Shown one piece after another: positions 45,440 through 57,786 of a DNA stretch of 64,000 bases (its first letter is position 1; each line of letters opens with the position of its first letter). Origin of the DNA: Burkholderiales bacterium (GTDB lineage: Bacteria; Pseudomonadota; Gammaproteobacteria; Burkholderiales; Ga0077523); assembly GCA_022843925.1 (NCBI GenBank), contig JALHMS010000026.1, forward strand, positions 1-64,000. Reading direction: 5' to 3'. Position numbers and translations under genes: made by a program. Below the pieces are notes generated by a model. That model was given only the letters and a program-made list of their open reading frames with translations. It was not told where the DNA came from and searched no databases.

Positions 45440-45919
45440 ATGAAGCGCACTACCGTCGACCTCTGGGTCGGCCTCTTCGTGGTGGGCGGGCTGGTGGCGT
45501 TGCTCGTACTGGCCCTCAAGGTCGGCAACGCCAGCACCGTGACTGCAGGGCAGGGTTACAAGCTGACGGCCGAGTTCAACAACATCGGCGGTCTCAAGCC
45601 CCGCGCACCGGTCAAGAGTGCCGGGGTCGTGGTGGGCCGGGTCGAGTCGATCAGATTCGACAACAAGAAGTTTCTGGCGCAGGTGACGCTGCTGATCGAC
45701 AAGACGTACGAGTTCCCGAAGGACAGCAACGCGTCCATCCTGACCTCCGGTCTGCTGGGCGAGCAGTACATCGGCCTCGACGGTGGTGGTGACGATGCGG
45801 TCTTGAAGGACGGCGACCGGATCACCCTCACCCAGTCGGCTCTCGTGCTGGAACAGATGATCGGACGGTTTCTGACGGGCAAGGCTGCCGAGGGACCGAC
45901 CGCTGAAAAAGACCAATGA
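45440..45919 (+). CDS. mlaD: Phospholipid transport MCE protein MlaD
   Basis: A 159-residue protein with one N-terminal membrane helix (LWVGLFVVGGLVALLVLALK) and a single MCE domain (NNIGGLKPRAPVKSAGVVVG; TSGLLGEQYIGLDGG). MlaD hexamers form the periplasmic lipid channel. It starts two bases after the mlaE stop. Confidence 0.95.
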   Translation: MKRTTVDLWVGLFVVGGLVALLVLALKVGNASTVTAGQGYKLTAEFNNIGGLKPRAPVKSAGVVVGRVESIRFDNKKFLAQVTLLIDKTYEFPKDSNASILTSGLLGEQYIGLDGGGDDAVLKDGDRITLTQSALVLEQMIGRFLTGKAAEGPTAEKDQ

Positions 45920-45952
45920 CGGCCCCGGCCGTCACCGTGTAGCGAGGAAATC

Positions 45953-46600
45953 ATGAGAAACCTGCGATCCCTGATGGCGATATGCCTGCCCGTGCTGGCG
46001 CTTGCCCTCGCAGTGGCGGGGCCCGTGCGCGCCGAACCGACCCCTCCCGATGTGCTGGTGCGCACGACCAGCGAGGAGGTGCTGCGCCTGGTGGCCGAGG
46101 ACAAGGACCTCCGCAACGGCAACGCCTCGAAGCTGGTCGATCTGATCGAGACCCGCGTGCTGCCGCAGTTCGACATGTCGAAAATGACCCGGCTCGCCGT
46201 CGGCAAGAACTGGCGTCAGGCGACGCAGGATCAGCAGAAGCAGCTGATCAAGGAATTCCAGACGCTGTTGGTGCGTTCCTACAGTGCCGCCTACAGCGCG
46301 TATCGCCACGTGAAGGTGGACGTCAAGCCGCTGAAGGCGATCGATGGCGAGGACGTCATGGTCAAGACGCAGATCCTGCTGCCGGGTGGTGCACCTCCGG
46401 TGGCCGTCGACTACGCGATGAACGTCACTCCCGACGGCTGGAAGATCTACAACGTGGTCGTGGAAGGCGTGAGCCTCGTGACCACCTATCGCACCGAGTT
46501 CGGTGCGCAGATCGAGCAGGGTGGCATCGACGGGCTCATCCGGAACCTCCAGGAGCGCAACAGCAAGGCTCCCCAGCCGCCGGCGTCCGTCAAGAAATGA
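45953..46600 (+). CDS. mlaC: Periplasmic phospholipid carrier MlaC
   Basis: A 215-residue exported protein with a signal peptide (about residues 1-26, ending VRAEP) and the MlaC/Ttg2D domain (LVDLIETRVLPQFDMSKMTR; WRQATQDQQKQLIKEF; YSAAYSAYR). It shuttles lipids between the outer-membrane MlaA and MlaFEDB. Start ATG 45953 has GAGG ten bases upstream. Confidence 0.94.
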   Translation: MRNLRSLMAICLPVLALALAVAGPVRAEPTPPDVLVRTTSEEVLRLVAEDKDLRNGNASKLVDLIETRVLPQFDMSKMTRLAVGKNWRQATQDQQKQLIKEFQTLLVRSYSAAYSAYRHVKVDVKPLKAIDGEDVMVKTQILLPGGAPPVAVDYAMNVTPDGWKIYNVVVEGVSLVTTYRTEFGAQIEQGGIDGLIRNLQERNSKAPQPPASVKK

Positions 46601-46881
46601 TCAGTCGACAGGACAGCACGCTGCGCATCGCGGGCCCGGTCAACCTCGACACGTTGGGGCCGCTGCTGGGCGAGGCGCGGCAGCTGATGACGCCGGACAT
46701 CGCAGTTCTCGACGTGGGGGATGTCACCGAAGCCGATTCGAGCCTCATCGCCCTCCTGCTGGATCTCACCCGATCGGCGCGGGCTGCCGGCCGATCGCTG
46801 GTTGTCTCCCGCCCCACAGCCGGGCTTGCGAGCCTCGCGGGGCTCTACGGCGTCGACACCCTGCTGCTTCCTCCGGTCTGA
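46597..46881 (+). CDS. mlaB: STAS-domain protein MlaB
   Basis: A 94-residue STAS protein (LRIAGPVNLDTLGPLLGEAR; VTEADSSLIALLLDL). MlaB binds MlaF and controls its activity. It overlaps the mlaC stop by four bases (ATGA), completing the mla operon. Confidence 0.9.
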   Translation: MISRQDSTLRIAGPVNLDTLGPLLGEARQLMTPDIAVLDVGDVTEADSSLIALLLDLTRSARAAGRSLVVSRPTAGLASLAGLYGVDTLLLPPV

Positions 46882-46890
46882 CGGCCGGCC

Positions 46891-47790
46891 ATGGTCCCGG
46901 CGATTTCCGTCAGATCCCTCTCGAAGCGCTACGGCAGCCTCCAGGCCCTCGACGGGGTCGATCTTCAGGTGGAACAAGGTGAGTTCTTCGCCCTCCTGGG
47001 ACCGAACGGGGCCGGCAAGACCACCCTCATCAGTGTCCTGGCGGGTCTCGCACGGCCCGACGCGGGAGACGTTCGCGTCATGGGTCACGATGTGGTCCGG
47101 GACTACCGTTCGGCAAGGCGCGCACTCGGCGTCGTTCCCCAGGAGCTGGTCTTCGATCCGTTCTTCACCGTGCGCGAGACCTTGCGGATCCAGTCGGGCT
47201 ACTTCGGACTGCGGCACAACGACGCCTGGATCGACGAGATCATCGATCGGCTGGATCTCCGCTCGAAGGCCCACGCGAACATGCGGGCGCTGTCCGGCGG
47301 AATGAAGCGGCGAGTGCTCGTCGCGCAGGCGCTGGTGCACAAACCCCCGGTGATCATCCTGGACGAGCCCACGGCGGGCGTGGACGTCGAGCTGCGCCAG
47401 GGTCTTTGGGAGTTCGTCGGCAGCCTCAACGCGGCGGGTCATACGATCGTCCTGACCACCCACTACCTGGAGGAGGCCGAGACGCTCTGCGGACGGGTGG
47501 CGATGCTGAAGCAGGGGCGGGTGGTGGCCCTGGACACCACGCGGAACCTGCTCGCCGACGTGTCGGGTTTGCAGCTCCAGATGCGCCTCGAGCCGGATCG
47601 ACTGCCGGCGCAGTTCGAGGGGCGCGCGCGGCGCGATGCAGAGGGTGCGTGGGTGATGGCGCTCGGGCGGCATGCGGAGATAGCCGATGTCGCGGTGGCG
47701 CTGCGCGCGGAGGGCGTCGAAGTGAAGGATCTCCGGGTTCGCGAGCCCGATCTCGAAGAAGCCTTCGTGCGCATCATGGGGCGCCGATGA
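46891..47790 (+). CDS. ABC exporter ATPase (YadG-like)
   Basis: A 299-residue ABC ATPase with Walker [10 protein letters not shown], signature LSGGMKRRVLVAQAL and Walker B IILDEPTAGVD, and a C-terminal extension. It pairs with the permease that overlaps it by four bases. Such YadGH pairs sit after mla and before bolA-murA in many betaproteobacteria; substrate is unknown. Confidence 0.92.
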   Translation: MVPAISVRSLSKRYGSLQALDGVDLQVEQGEFFALLGPNGAGKTTLISVLAGLARPDAGDVRVMGHDVVRDYRSARRALGVVPQELVFDPFFTVRETLRIQSGYFGLRHNDAWIDEIIDRLDLRSKAHANMRALSGGMKRRVLVAQALVHKPPVIILDEPTAGVDVELRQGLWEFVGSLNAAGHTIVLTTHYLEEAETLCGRVAMLKQGRVVALDTTRNLLADVSGLQLQMRLEPDRLPAQFEGRARRDAEGAWVMALGRHAEIADVAVALRAEGVEVKDLRVREPDLEEAFVRIMGRR

Positions 47791-48542
47791 TCGGGTTCCG
47801 GACGCTGCTGTACAAGGAACTGCTGCGCTTCTGGAAGGTGAGCTTCCAGACGATCGCGGCTCCCGTCCTCACCGCGCTGCTCTACATGCTGGTCTTTTCG
47901 CATGTGCTGGAATCCCGGGTGGAAGTGTTCCCGGGCGTCTCGTATGGCGCCTTCCTGATCCCCGGCCTCGCGATGATGTCGCTGCTCCAGAACGCGTTCG
48001 CCAACACCTCCTCCAGCCTGGTGCAGTCCAAGGTCACCGGGAACATCGTGTTCATCCTGCTGCCTCCGCTTTCGCATGCAGAGTTCTACTGGGCCTACGT
48101 GATCGCCGCGATGGTGCGGGGCATGCTGGTCGGGGCCGGGGTGTTCCTGGTGACCCTCGTCACGGTGTCGGTCCCGTTCCCCAACCTGCTGTGGGCCCTC
48201 GCATTCGCCATGCTGGGTGGGGGAATTCTCGGAGCGCTGGGCTTGATTGCCGGCATCTGGGCGGACAAGTTCGACCAGATGGCCGCCTTCCAGAATTTCG
48301 TGGTGATGCCGCTCACCTTTCTGTCCGGGGTGTTCTATTCGATCCACACCCTGCCACCCTTCTGGCAGGCGGTGTCGCATCTGAATCCCATCTTCTACAT
48401 GATCGACGGATTCCGCTACGCCTTCTTCGGCGCGTCGGATCGATCGCCCTGGATGAGTCTGGCGATTGTGACGGGCTGCTTCACTGCCTTATCATTCGCC
48501 TCCCTCCAGATGATCCGGCGCGGCTACAAGTTGCGGCACTGA
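47787..48542 (+). CDS. ABC-2 exporter permease (YadH-like)
   Basis: A 251-residue ABC-2 permease with six membrane segments and the family motif around GLIAGIWADKFDQMAAFQNF followed by PLTFLSGVFYSI. It is the partner of the YadG-like ATPase just upstream. Substrate unknown. Confidence 0.92.
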   Translation: MIGFRTLLYKELLRFWKVSFQTIAAPVLTALLYMLVFSHVLESRVEVFPGVSYGAFLIPGLAMMSLLQNAFANTSSSLVQSKVTGNIVFILLPPLSHAEFYWAYVIAAMVRGMLVGAGVFLVTLVTVSVPFPNLLWALAFAMLGGGILGALGLIAGIWADKFDQMAAFQNFVVMPLTFLSGVFYSIHTLPPFWQAVSHLNPIFYMIDGFRYAFFGASDRSPWMSLAIVTGCFTALSFASLQMIRRGYKLRH

Positions 48543-48571
48543 CGACATGGCGCGCCCCGCAGGAACCAAGC

Positions 48572-48808
48572 ATGGTCACCCCCGAGCAGGTCCGCAGCTA
48601 CATCCTTGAAAACCTTCAATGCGAGCACGTCGAAGTGGCTGGCGATGGCCACCATTTCGAAGCCGTGATCGTGAGCAGTGTCTTCGAGGGCAAGTCGCGG
48701 GTTCAGCAGCACCAGACCGTGTATCGCGCACTGGGCGATCGCATGCGCGAGGAAATCCACGCGCTGTCGATGAAGACATTCACTCCCGGAGATTGGCCAG
48801 GGCGCTGA
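48572..48808 (+). CDS. BolA-family protein
   Basis: A 78-residue BolA-like protein of the IbaG/YrbA type: residues VTPEQVRSYILENLQCEHVE, GDGHHFEAVIVS, FEGKSRVQQHQTVY and EIHALSMKTFTP. The conserved His near residue 66-70 region and the Cys17 suit binding of an iron-sulphur cluster with a monothiol glutaredoxin. ATG 48572 has AGGA seven bases upstream. It lies between the exporter and murA, the position of ibaG in many genomes. Confidence 0.92.
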   Translation: MVTPEQVRSYILENLQCEHVEVAGDGHHFEAVIVSSVFEGKSRVQQHQTVYRALGDRMREEIHALSMKTFTPGDWPGR

Positions 48809-50281
<1,473 letters not shown>

Positions 50282-50312
50282 AATCCATGTCCATCCTTTC
50301 AGCGTCGCAGCC

Positions 50313-50978
50313 GTGAACGGCATCACCATCGCGCTCTCGAAGGGGCGCATCTTCGAGGAAACACGGCCGCTGCTGGCCGAGGCCGGGATCGTTCCCGCCG
50401 AGGATCCCGAGAGCTCCCGCAAGCTCATCATCGGGACCAATCGGCCCGAGGTGCGGATCATCATCGTCCGCGCTTCCGACGTCCCGACGTATGTCCAGCA
50501 CGGCGGGGCGGATCTCGGCATCGCCGGTCGGGATGTCCTCATGGAGCATGGGGGACAGGGCCTCTACCAGCCGCTCGATCTCGGGATAGCGCGCTGCCGG
50601 ATGATGGTGGCGGTGCCCGAGGGATTCGACTACGCCATGGCGGTCCGCCGCGGCGCCAGACTCAAGGTCGCCACGAAGTATCTGCAAATCGCGCGGCAGC
50701 ACTTCGCATCGAAGGGCGTGCACGTCGACCTGATCAAGCTGTACGGTTCCATGGAACTCGCCCCGCTCGTGGGAATGTCCGATGCGATCGTCGACCTCGT
50801 CTCCAGCGGCAACACCCTCAAGGCGAACCACCTCGTCGCGGTCGAGGAGATCGCTGCCATCTCGGCGCGACTCGTGCTGAATCAGGCGTCGCTCAAGATG
50901 AAGCGCAAGGAGCTGCAGTTCCTCATGGAAGCGTTCGCTCGGGTTGCCAAGCCGTTGGACGCGGAGGTCTCGGTGTGA
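50313..50978 (+). CDS. hisG: ATP phosphoribosyltransferase, short form HisG
   Basis: A 221-residue HisG of the short type, lacking the C-terminal regulatory domain, so it needs HisZ (not in the window) for activity and feedback by histidine. Motifs [12 protein letters not shown] and [14 protein letters not shown] are present. GTG 50313 is the start. It opens the histidine operon. Confidence 0.95.
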   Translation: MNGITIALSKGRIFEETRPLLAEAGIVPAEDPESSRKLIIGTNRPEVRIIIVRASDVPTYVQHGGADLGIAGRDVLMEHGGQGLYQPLDLGIARCRMMVAVPEGFDYAMAVRRGARLKVATKYLQIARQHFASKGVHVDLIKLYGSMELAPLVGMSDAIVDLVSSGNTLKANHLVAVEEIAAISARLVLNQASLKMKRKELQFLMEAFARVAKPLDAEVSV

Positions 50979-52276
50979 TGAAGGTGAACCGGCTCGATAC
51001 CCGCACTGCCGATTTCGAAGCGCGCTTCACGTCGCTGCTGGCCTTCGAGAACACCCTGGACCGCAAGCTCGAAGCCACGGTCGCCGACATCCTCACCGAC
51101 GTGCGGACCCGGGGCGACGCCGCGGTCCTCGAGTACACGCGGCGCTTCGACCGACTCGATGTCGCGTCGATGGCCGACCTCGAGATTCCGCAGTCCGAAC
51201 TCCGCGGGGCACTCGAGAGTCTGCCGCCGTCGCGCCGGGACGCCCTCGAGAAGGCGGCCGGCCGGATCCGGGATTACCACGAACGTCAGCCGATCGCGTC
51301 CTGGCAGTACACCGACGCCGACGGGACTTTGCTCGGCCAGCAGGTCACTGCGCTCGATCGCGTGGGTGTCTACGTTCCGGGCGGCAAGGCGGCCTATCCG
51401 TCGACGGTGCTCATGAACACGCTTCCCGCCAAGGTGGCAGGTGTGCGCGAGGTGGTGATGGTCGTGCCGACACCAGACGGGCACCGCAATCCGCTGGTGC
51501 TTGCCGCCGCGGCTGTGGCCGGGGTCGACCGGGTGTTCGCGATCGGTGGCGCCCAGGCAGTCGGCGCGCTCGCCTACGGCACCGCCAGCATTCCAGCAGT
51601 CGACAAGATCGTCGGACCGGGCAATGCCTACGTGGCATCCGCCAAGCGCCAGGTTTTCGGAGTGGTCGGCATCGACATGGTGGCGGGCCCGTCGGAGATT
51701 CTCGTGATCAGCGACGGTACGACGCCGCCCGACTGGGTGGCCATGGACCTGTTCTCGCAAGCCGAGCACGACGAGGTGGCGCAGGCCCTTCTGCTCTGCC
51801 CCGATGCAGCGTTCCTCGATGCCGTCGAGCAGAGCATGGCGCGACTCATCGACACGATGTCGCGGCGGGCCGTGATCGAGGCATCGCTCGCGCACCGCGG
51901 CGCGCTGATTCTCGTACGTGATCTCGACGAGGCCTGTGCCGTGTCCAATCGCGTTGCGCCGGAGCACCTGGAGCTGTCGGTGCAGGATCCCGATCCGTGG
52001 GTGCCGCGACTCCGGCACGCCGGGGCGATCTTCATCGGTCGTTACGCTTCCGAGGCCCTCGGCGACTACTGCGCCGGACCGAATCACGTGCTGCCGACCG
52101 CGCGGTCGGCGCGGTTCTCCTCGCCGCTCGGGGTCTACGATTTCCAGAAGCGCACGAGTCTCATCGGCGTGTCGCGGGCCGGGGCCGGCGTGCTCGGACT
52201 GATCGCTGCCGAACTCGCCGATGGCGAGGGTCTGCCGGCCCACGCCGCATCCGCACGCATGCGGTTGCACGCCTGA
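50978..52276 (+). CDS. hisD: Histidinol dehydrogenase HisD
   Basis: A 432-residue zinc-dependent HisD that makes the last two oxidations to histidine. It shows [30 protein letters not shown] and the metal/catalytic region APEHLEL and [16 protein letters not shown] 50978 overlaps the hisG stop; a GTG three bases earlier is the alternative. Confidence 0.95.
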   Translation: MKVNRLDTRTADFEARFTSLLAFENTLDRKLEATVADILTDVRTRGDAAVLEYTRRFDRLDVASMADLEIPQSELRGALESLPPSRRDALEKAAGRIRDYHERQPIASWQYTDADGTLLGQQVTALDRVGVYVPGGKAAYPSTVLMNTLPAKVAGVREVVMVVPTPDGHRNPLVLAAAAVAGVDRVFAIGGAQAVGALAYGTASIPAVDKIVGPGNAYVASAKRQVFGVVGIDMVAGPSEILVISDGTTPPDWVAMDLFSQAEHDEVAQALLLCPDAAFLDAVEQSMARLIDTMSRRAVIEASLAHRGALILVRDLDEACAVSNRVAPEHLELSVQDPDPWVPRLRHAGAIFIGRYASEALGDYCAGPNHVLPTARSARFSSPLGVYDFQKRTSLIGVSRAGAGVLGLIAAELADGEGLPAHAASARMRLHA

Positions 52277-52284
52277 CGTTTCGC

Positions 52285-53400
52285 ATGGAACCCGCGAACC
52301 AAGCCGATTGCGAGAGGGTGCCCGTGAATCCGTCGTCGGTGTTCCGGCCGGAGATTCTCGCGTGGAAGGCGTATCACGTGGCCGACAGCACGGGCATGGT
52401 CAAGCTGGATGCCATGGAGAACCCGTACCCGCTGCCGGACACCGTGCGCCGCCAATTGGGCGAGGCACTCGCCGGCGCGGCGATCCATCGGTATCCGGAC
52501 CCGTCTCCGCAGGGATTGAAAGCGCTGCTGCGCGATCGCCTGGGCCTGCCTCCGGGCATGGAGATCCTTCTCGGCAACGGATCCGACGAGATCATCCAGT
52601 TGCTCTGCCTGGCGGTGGCCCGACCGGGTGCCGTCGTCCTGGGCGTCGAACCGTCGTTCGTGATGTATCGCGTTTCCGCCGCGACCGCCGGTGTGCGGTA
52701 CGAAGGCGTGCCGCTTCGGGACGACTTCTCGATCGACGAGGCCGCGATGCTGGAGGCCATCGATACACATCGACCGGCGCTCATCTTTCTCGCGTGCCCC
52801 AACAACCCGACCGGCAATCTGTTCGATCCGGAGGTCGTCCGGCGGGTGATCCGTCGAGCGTCTGGCCTCGTGGTGATCGACGAGGCGTACCACGCGTTTG
52901 CTGGTGCAACCCATCTTCCAGTTCTCGCATCGGCCCCGAATGTCGTGGTGATGCGCACGCTCTCCAAGCTCGGCCTGGCAGGTCTGCGACTCGGTTTCGT
53001 CGTCGGTGCGCGGGAATGGCTCGGCGAGCTGGACAAGCTCCGCATGCCCTACAACGTGAACGTCCTTACGCAGATCGCTGCGGATTTCGCTCTCCGACAT
53101 CTCGAAGTGCTCACGGATCAGGCAAGGGACATCGTTGCGGAACGGGCGCCGCTGATCGCAGGGCTCTCGCAGCACTCCAACGTGAGCGTGTTTCCTTCCA
53201 GTGCCAATTTCGTGACGTTCCGCGTACCCGATGGCCCGGCTGCGTTTGCCGGGATCAAGGCCCGCGGAGTCCTGATCAAGAATCTCCACGGGGCGCATCC
53301 CCTGCTTGCGAACTGCTTGCGGGTGACCGTCGGCACACCCGATGAGAACCGCAAGTTCCTCGCGGCATTGTCCCAGACCCTAGACCCACGGAACGGATGA
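52285..53400 (+). CDS. hisC: Histidinol-phosphate aminotransferase HisC
   Basis: A 371-residue PLP enzyme. The PLP Lys is in [21 protein letters not shown] and [10 protein letters not shown] are the usual cofactor motifs. The ATG at 52285 gives a short extra tail; a GTG at 52324 with GAGAGG just upstream is an equally possible start and closer to other HisC proteins. It overlaps hisB by four bases. Confidence 0.94.
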   Translation: MEPANQADCERVPVNPSSVFRPEILAWKAYHVADSTGMVKLDAMENPYPLPDTVRRQLGEALAGAAIHRYPDPSPQGLKALLRDRLGLPPGMEILLGNGSDEIIQLLCLAVARPGAVVLGVEPSFVMYRVSAATAGVRYEGVPLRDDFSIDEAAMLEAIDTHRPALIFLACPNNPTGNLFDPEVVRRVIRRASGLVVIDEAYHAFAGATHLPVLASAPNVVVMRTLSKLGLAGLRLGFVVGAREWLGELDKLRMPYNVNVLTQIAADFALRHLEVLTDQARDIVAERAPLIAGLSQHSNVSVFPSSANFVTFRVPDGPAAFAGIKARGVLIKNLHGAHPLLANCLRVTVGTPDENRKFLAALSQTLDPRNG

Positions 53401-54014
53401 CCATGGTGACCCCGCCCCAGACCGCGAATCGCGTCGCTGAAGTGCGCCGCGACACCCTCGAGACCCAGATCCGGGTGCGGATCGACCTCGACGGCACCGG
53501 CGTATCGTCCCTCTCGACCGGCATCGGTTTTTTCGATCACATGCTCGACCAGGTGGCGCGGCATGGTCTCTTCGATATCGAAGTCGAGGCAAGGGGTGAT
53601 CTACACATCGACGGGCACCATACCGTCGAGGACGTGGGGATCACGCTCGGGCAGGCGTTCGCGAAAGCGGTCGGGGACAAGAAGGGGCTGCGCCGATACG
53701 GCCACGCGTACGTGCCGCTGGACGAGGCACTGTCCCGCGTGGTGGTCGATCTTTCCGGCCGTCCTGGGCTCGAGTTCGGGGTGGAATTCACTCGTGCGAT
53801 GATCGGGGGGTTCGATGTGGACCTGGCCTACGAGTTCTTTCAGGGGTTCGTGAACCACGCGGGGATCACGCTGCACATCGACAACCTGAAGGGGCGCAAC
53901 GCTCACCACCAGGCAGAGACGGCGTTCAAGGCGTTCGGACGGGCACTCCGTATGGCGGTGGAGCAAGACCCGAGGTCCGCCGGAACCATGCCGTCCACCA
54001 AGGGCGTGCTCTAG
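53397..54014 (+). CDS. hisB: Imidazoleglycerol-phosphate dehydratase HisB
   Basis: A 205-residue single-function HisB. The two metal-binding motifs [11 protein letters not shown] and [12 protein letters not shown] and the GFFDHMLDQ motif are intact. The histidinol-phosphatase domain found in enterobacterial HisB is absent, as in most bacteria. Start overlaps hisC by four bases. Confidence 0.96.
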   Translation: MTMVTPPQTANRVAEVRRDTLETQIRVRIDLDGTGVSSLSTGIGFFDHMLDQVARHGLFDIEVEARGDLHIDGHHTVEDVGITLGQAFAKAVGDKKGLRRYGHAYVPLDEALSRVVVDLSGRPGLEFGVEFTRAMIGGFDVDLAYEFFQGFVNHAGITLHIDNLKGRNAHHQAETAFKAFGRALRMAVEQDPRSAGTMPSTKGVL

Positions 54015-54027
54015 GCGAAGGATGCAG

Positions 54028-54750
54028 ATGGGGTCCACCGGCATGCGAATCGCTGTTGTCGACTACGGGATGGGTAACCTGCGCTCCGTCGCCAAGGCGC
54101 TCGAGCACGTGGCGCCTGCAGCCCGTGTCGTTGTGACCGATGACCCGAAGGAGCTCGCGAGCGCTGAACGAGTCGTGTTTCCGGGGCAGGGCGCCATGCC
54201 GGACTGCATCCGGGAACTCGAGAGTCGCGGTCTGCGCGGCGCGGTGCTGGAGGCCGCGGCACAGAAGCCGTTTCTCGGAATCTGCATCGGCCTTCAGATG
54301 CTTTTCGAGCATAGCGAGGAAGGCGATGTCGCCGGCCTCGCGGTGTTCGCAGGCAACGTCGTGCGCTTCCCGCACGAACAGATGGTCGGTGCCGATGGCC
54401 ACAAGCTCAAGGTGCCCCATATGGGGTGGAACAAGGTGCATCAGACGAGACCGCATCCGCTGTGGCGCGGGATCGAGCAGGACAGCCGCTTCTACTTCGT
54501 GCACAGTTACTTCGTGGCCCCGGTCGACATTGGTCTGGTGGCGGGTACTACGGACTATCCGGCGCCATTTACCAGTGCTGTGAGCGCAGCTAACATTTTC
54601 GCCGTGCAGTTCCACCCGGAAAAGAGCCACTCTGCAGGGCTTCGTCTTCTGGCGAACTTCGTCGCGTGGGACGGGCTTTCCGAAGTTGGCGTTGTCCCTC
54701 TTGATGGTGCTGTTCCCCTCGAGGCTGCAGCGGATCGGAGCCGATCATGA
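54028..54750 (+). CDS. hisH: Imidazole glycerol phosphate synthase glutaminase HisH
   Basis: A 240-residue class-I glutaminase. The nucleophile Cys is in GICIGLQM, and the His/Glu pair is in FHPEKSH; YFVHSYF is also conserved. It supplies ammonia to HisF. The ATG at 54028 has AAGG six bases upstream. The chain runs about 20 residues past the usual end (after FVAWDG), with no family resemblance there. Confidence 0.94.
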   Translation: MGSTGMRIAVVDYGMGNLRSVAKALEHVAPAARVVVTDDPKELASAERVVFPGQGAMPDCIRELESRGLRGAVLEAAAQKPFLGICIGLQMLFEHSEEGDVAGLAVFAGNVVRFPHEQMVGADGHKLKVPHMGWNKVHQTRPHPLWRGIEQDSRFYFVHSYFVAPVDIGLVAGTTDYPAPFTSAVSAANIFAVQFHPEKSHSAGLRLLANFVAWDGLSEVGVVPLDGAVPLEAAADRSRS

Positions 54751-54832
54751 GCTGGTCTACCTCAGCGAAGTTCCGGATGGCTCCGCCAACCATGCCAAGT
54801 CTCCTTCCAATCTCCGGTATGTCGAGGACGCC

Positions 54833-55579
54833 ATGCTGATCATCCCCGCCATCGATCTGAAGGACGGCCATTGCGTGCGTCTGAAGCAGGGCATCATGGA
54901 GGGCGCCACCGTGTTCTCCGAAGACCCCGGGGCGATGGCAAGCCACTGGCTCGCGCAAGGTGCCCGCCGGCTGCACCTCGTGGATCTGAACGGTGCCTTT
55001 GCCGGAAAGCCCAGGAACGAATCGGCCATCAAGGCCGTGATCGAGGCTGTCGGAGACGATATCCCCGTGCAACTCGGTGGAGGTATCCGCGACCTCGATA
55101 CGATCGAGCGATATCTCGACGACGGCGTCAGTTACGTCATCATCGGCACGGCAGCCGTGAAGACCCCGGGCTTCCTGCACGATGCCTGCAACGCCTTCCC
55201 CGGGCACATCATGGTGGCCCTCGATGCGAAGGAAGGCAAAGTGGCCGTGGACGGCTGGTCGAAGATGACCGGGCACGACGTCGTGGACCTTGCCCAGAAG
55301 TTCCAGGACTACGGCGTCGAGGCCATCATCTACACCGACATCGGTCGCGACGGAATGCTGACCGGGGTGAACGTGGAAGCGACGGTTGCATTGGCGCGGT
55401 CTCTGACGGTTCCCGTGATCGCGAGCGGAGGTGTCGCCACTCTCGATGACGTTCGTCAGCTCTGTGGCGTCGCGTCGGAAGGCATCACCGGCGCCATATC
55501 CGGGCGGGCGCTTTACGAAGGCAACCTCAACTTCGCCGAGGCCCAGAAGCTCGCCGATGAACTGTCGGGTCGGGATTGA
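54833..55579 (+). CDS. hisA: ProFAR isomerase HisA
   Basis: A 248-residue TIM-barrel isomerase. The N-terminal catalytic Asp is in [10 protein letters not shown]; the second, in YTDIGRDGM; phosphate loops VQLGGGIR and IASGGV are in place. ATG 54833 is the family start; the preceding 80 bases are non-coding. Confidence 0.96.
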   Translation: MLIIPAIDLKDGHCVRLKQGIMEGATVFSEDPGAMASHWLAQGARRLHLVDLNGAFAGKPRNESAIKAVIEAVGDDIPVQLGGGIRDLDTIERYLDDGVSYVIIGTAAVKTPGFLHDACNAFPGHIMVALDAKEGKVAVDGWSKMTGHDVVDLAQKFQDYGVEAIIYTDIGRDGMLTGVNVEATVALARSLTVPVIASGGVATLDDVRQLCGVASEGITGAISGRALYEGNLNFAEAQKLADELSGRD

Positions 55580-55604
55580 CCCCCTTCACCTCCCTGATGC
55601 CATC

Positions 55605-56375
55605 GTGGGCCTAGCCACTCGAATCATCCCGTGTCTCGACGTGACCGCCGGACGGGTCGTGAAGGGTGTCAACTTCGTCGGTCTTCGCGATGCCGGAGAC
55701 CCGATCGAAATCGCCAAGCGCTATGACGCCCAGGGCGCTGACGAACTGACCTTTCTGGACATCACCGCCAGTTCGGATGGTCGGGACACGATGGTTCATG
55801 TGGTCGAGCAGGTCGCGGCCCAGGTATTCATCCCGCTCACGGTCGGCGGCGGAGTTCGGACCATCGCAGATGTCCGGCGCCTGCTGAATGCCGGTGCCGA
55901 CAAGGTCAGCATCAACACGGCTGCGGTGGAGAACCCCGCGTTCGTGGCCGAGGCCTCCGCACGCTTTGGCTCCCAGTGCATCGTTGTTGCCGTCGATGCC
56001 CGGCGGGTGGCGGCGGAGGGCGGGTCCGGCTGGGAGGTCTACACGCATGGCGGCAGACGGGCGACAGGCATCGACGCGCTCGCGTGGGGGAGGCGCATGG
56101 AGGCCGCCGGCGCAGGCGAGATCCTGCTGACCAGCATGGATCGTGACGGGACCAGACAAGGCTTCGACTTGGACCTCACCCGTGTTTTCTCGGACGCGCT
56201 GGACATCCCGATAATCGCCAGCGGCGGGGTCGGCGGACTCGAGCACCTCGCCGATGGGGTTCAGTTCGGTCGGGCCGATGCGGTGCTGGCGGCAAGCATC
56301 TTCCATTATGGTGAACACACCGTCGGCGAAGCGAAGCGCCACATGGCTTCTCGCGGCATCGAGGTGCGTCTGTGA
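55605..56375 (+). CDS. hisF: Imidazole glycerol phosphate synthase cyclase HisF
   Basis: A 256-residue TIM barrel. Catalytic Asp residues are in RIIPCLDV and LTSMDRDG; phosphate loops LTVGGGVR and IASGGVG are intact. GTG 55605 is the start (GLATRIIPC follows). It works with HisH to make IGP and AICAR. Confidence 0.96.
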   Translation: MGLATRIIPCLDVTAGRVVKGVNFVGLRDAGDPIEIAKRYDAQGADELTFLDITASSDGRDTMVHVVEQVAAQVFIPLTVGGGVRTIADVRRLLNAGADKVSINTAAVENPAFVAEASARFGSQCIVVAVDARRVAAEGGSGWEVYTHGGRRATGIDALAWGRRMEAAGAGEILLTSMDRDGTRQGFDLDLTRVFSDALDIPIIASGGVGGLEHLADGVQFGRADAVLAASIFHYGEHTVGEAKRHMASRGIEVRL

Positions 56376-56782
56376 TGAATCCAGCTTGGATGGCTGAGAT
56401 CCGCTGGACTGCGGATGGACTTGTCCCAGCAATCGCGCAGGACGTCGTTTCCGGGCGTGTTCTCATGTTCGCCCACATGAATCGCGACGCACTGCTGAGA
56501 ACGGTGGAGACGCGCGAGGCGCATTACTGGTCGAGGTCGCGCGGTCGGCTGTGGCACAAGGGCGAGGAGTCGGGCCATACCCAGCGTGTGATCGATATCG
56601 GTCTCGACTGTGATGGCGACGTCCTCCTATTGTCGATCGAGCAGGTCGGGGGGATCGCTTGTCACACGGGTCGGAAGAGTTGTTTCTTCCGGCGATTGGT
56701 CGGAGACGAATGGGTCGTGCAGGATGCAGTCGTGGTGGATCCTGCGGTGATCTACGGCGGGTCGGTAGGAGAGGGATCTTGA
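56375..56782 (+). CDS. hisI: Phosphoribosyl-AMP cyclohydrolase HisI
   Basis: A 135-residue stand-alone HisI. The zinc and magnesium site motifs [10 protein letters not shown] and [12 protein letters not shown] are present, as is [13 protein letters not shown]. The start overlaps the hisF stop by one base (or GTG at 56372). hisE follows as a separate gene. Confidence 0.95.
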   Translation: MNPAWMAEIRWTADGLVPAIAQDVVSGRVLMFAHMNRDALLRTVETREAHYWSRSRGRLWHKGEESGHTQRVIDIGLDCDGDVLLLSIEQVGGIACHTGRKSCFFRRLVGDEWVVQDAVVVDPAVIYGGSVGEGS

Positions 56783-57102
56783 TGGAGTCCACCATTCTCA
56801 CGCGGCTAGCCGAGACCCTCGAGTCGAGGAAGGGTGCCGACCCTGGAAGCTCCTATGTCGCTTCGCTCTATGCGAAAGGGACGGATGCCATCCTGAAGAA
56901 GATCGGCGAGGAAGCCACCGAGACCGTTATCGCCGGGAAGGGTGGTGATAAACTGCAGATCGTTCGAGAGACGGCAGATCTATGGTTTCACTGCCTCGTC
57001 CTGCTGGCGCATTCTGGCCTGGGTCCCAACGATGTTCTCGCAGAGTTGCATAGACGCGAAGGCATCTCCGGTGTCGACGAAAAGGCCTCCCGGGGCTGCT
57101 GA
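56782..57102 (+). CDS. hisE: Phosphoribosyl-ATP pyrophosphatase HisE
   Basis: A 106-residue all-helical HisE. The [20 protein letters not shown] and EEATETVIA motifs bind the metal and substrate. It overlaps the hisI stop (TGATG) and ends the histidine genes. Confidence 0.95.
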   Translation: MESTILTRLAETLESRKGADPGSSYVASLYAKGTDAILKKIGEEATETVIAGKGGDKLQIVRETADLWFHCLVLLAHSGLGPNDVLAELHRREGISGVDEKASRGC

Positions 57103-57131
57103 CGGGGAGTCGTCGTGAAGGCTGATCTTCG

Positions 57132-57488
57132 ATGAATACCGATACCTGTATCTTCTGCAAGATCGTGCGGGGGGAGATTCCTTCCAGGAAGGTGTTCGAG
57201 GATGACGAATTGATGGCATTCCATGACATCAATCCGATGGCGCCGGTGCATCTTCTTCTTATCCCGCGCGAGCACATCGCTTCGATGGCGGAGTTGGAGC
57301 AGAGGCATCGCAACGTTGTAGGTAACATGATGCTCGTCGCGAACCGACTGGCCGTCGAGCAGGGGTCGCCCGAAGGTTTCAGATTGATCGTGAACACCGG
57401 AAGGATCGGTCGGCAGGACGTTTATCATTTGCACATGCACGTGATCGGTGGGGCAAGTCCGTTGCCCGGCATGATCATGAAGAGTTGA
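57132..57488 (+). CDS. hinT: HIT-family nucleotide hydrolase HinT
   Basis: A 118-residue HIT protein. The histidine triad is HLHMHVIGG (His99, 101, 103), and the N-terminal CIFCKIVRGEIPS motif is typical of the HinT branch. It hydrolyses AMP-lysine and similar phosphoramidates. It stands between hisE and tatA, a common betaproteobacterial place. Confidence 0.94.
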   Translation: MNTDTCIFCKIVRGEIPSRKVFEDDELMAFHDINPMAPVHLLLIPREHIASMAELEQRHRNVVGNMMLVANRLAVEQGSPEGFRLIVNTGRIGRQDVYHLHMHVIGGASPLPGMIMKS

Positions 57489-57531
57489 TGGCTGGGCGGT
57501 CCCGATGGACTGCTGACGAGGAGAAGTAATC

Positions 57532-57762
57532 ATGGGTAGTTTTAGCATCTGGCACTGGTTGATCGTTTTGCTCGTCGTTGTGTTGATCTTCGGCACGAAG
57601 AAGCTGCGCAATGTCGGGCAGGATCTGGGCGGTGCCGTGAAGGGCTTCAAGGACGGGATGAAGAGCGACGACGACAAGGCGGCGCCGGGCGCAAAGCTCG
57701 AAAGTGCCGGTCCGGCGGGGCAGACGATCGATGGTGAAGTCAAGGATCGCTCCAAGGCCTGA
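57532..57762 (+). CDS. tatA: Twin-arginine translocase subunit TatA
   Basis: A 76-residue TatA: one membrane helix ([19 protein letters not shown]), a hinge (FGTKKL), an amphipathic helix ([18 protein letters not shown]) and a polar tail. TatA multimers form the export pore. AGGAG lies seven bases before the ATG. Confidence 0.95.
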   Translation: MGSFSIWHWLIVLLVVVLIFGTKKLRNVGQDLGGAVKGFKDGMKSDDDKAAPGAKLESAGPAGQTIDGEVKDRSKA

Positions 57763-57786
57763 CACGACTGACGCAGGCGACGCGCC

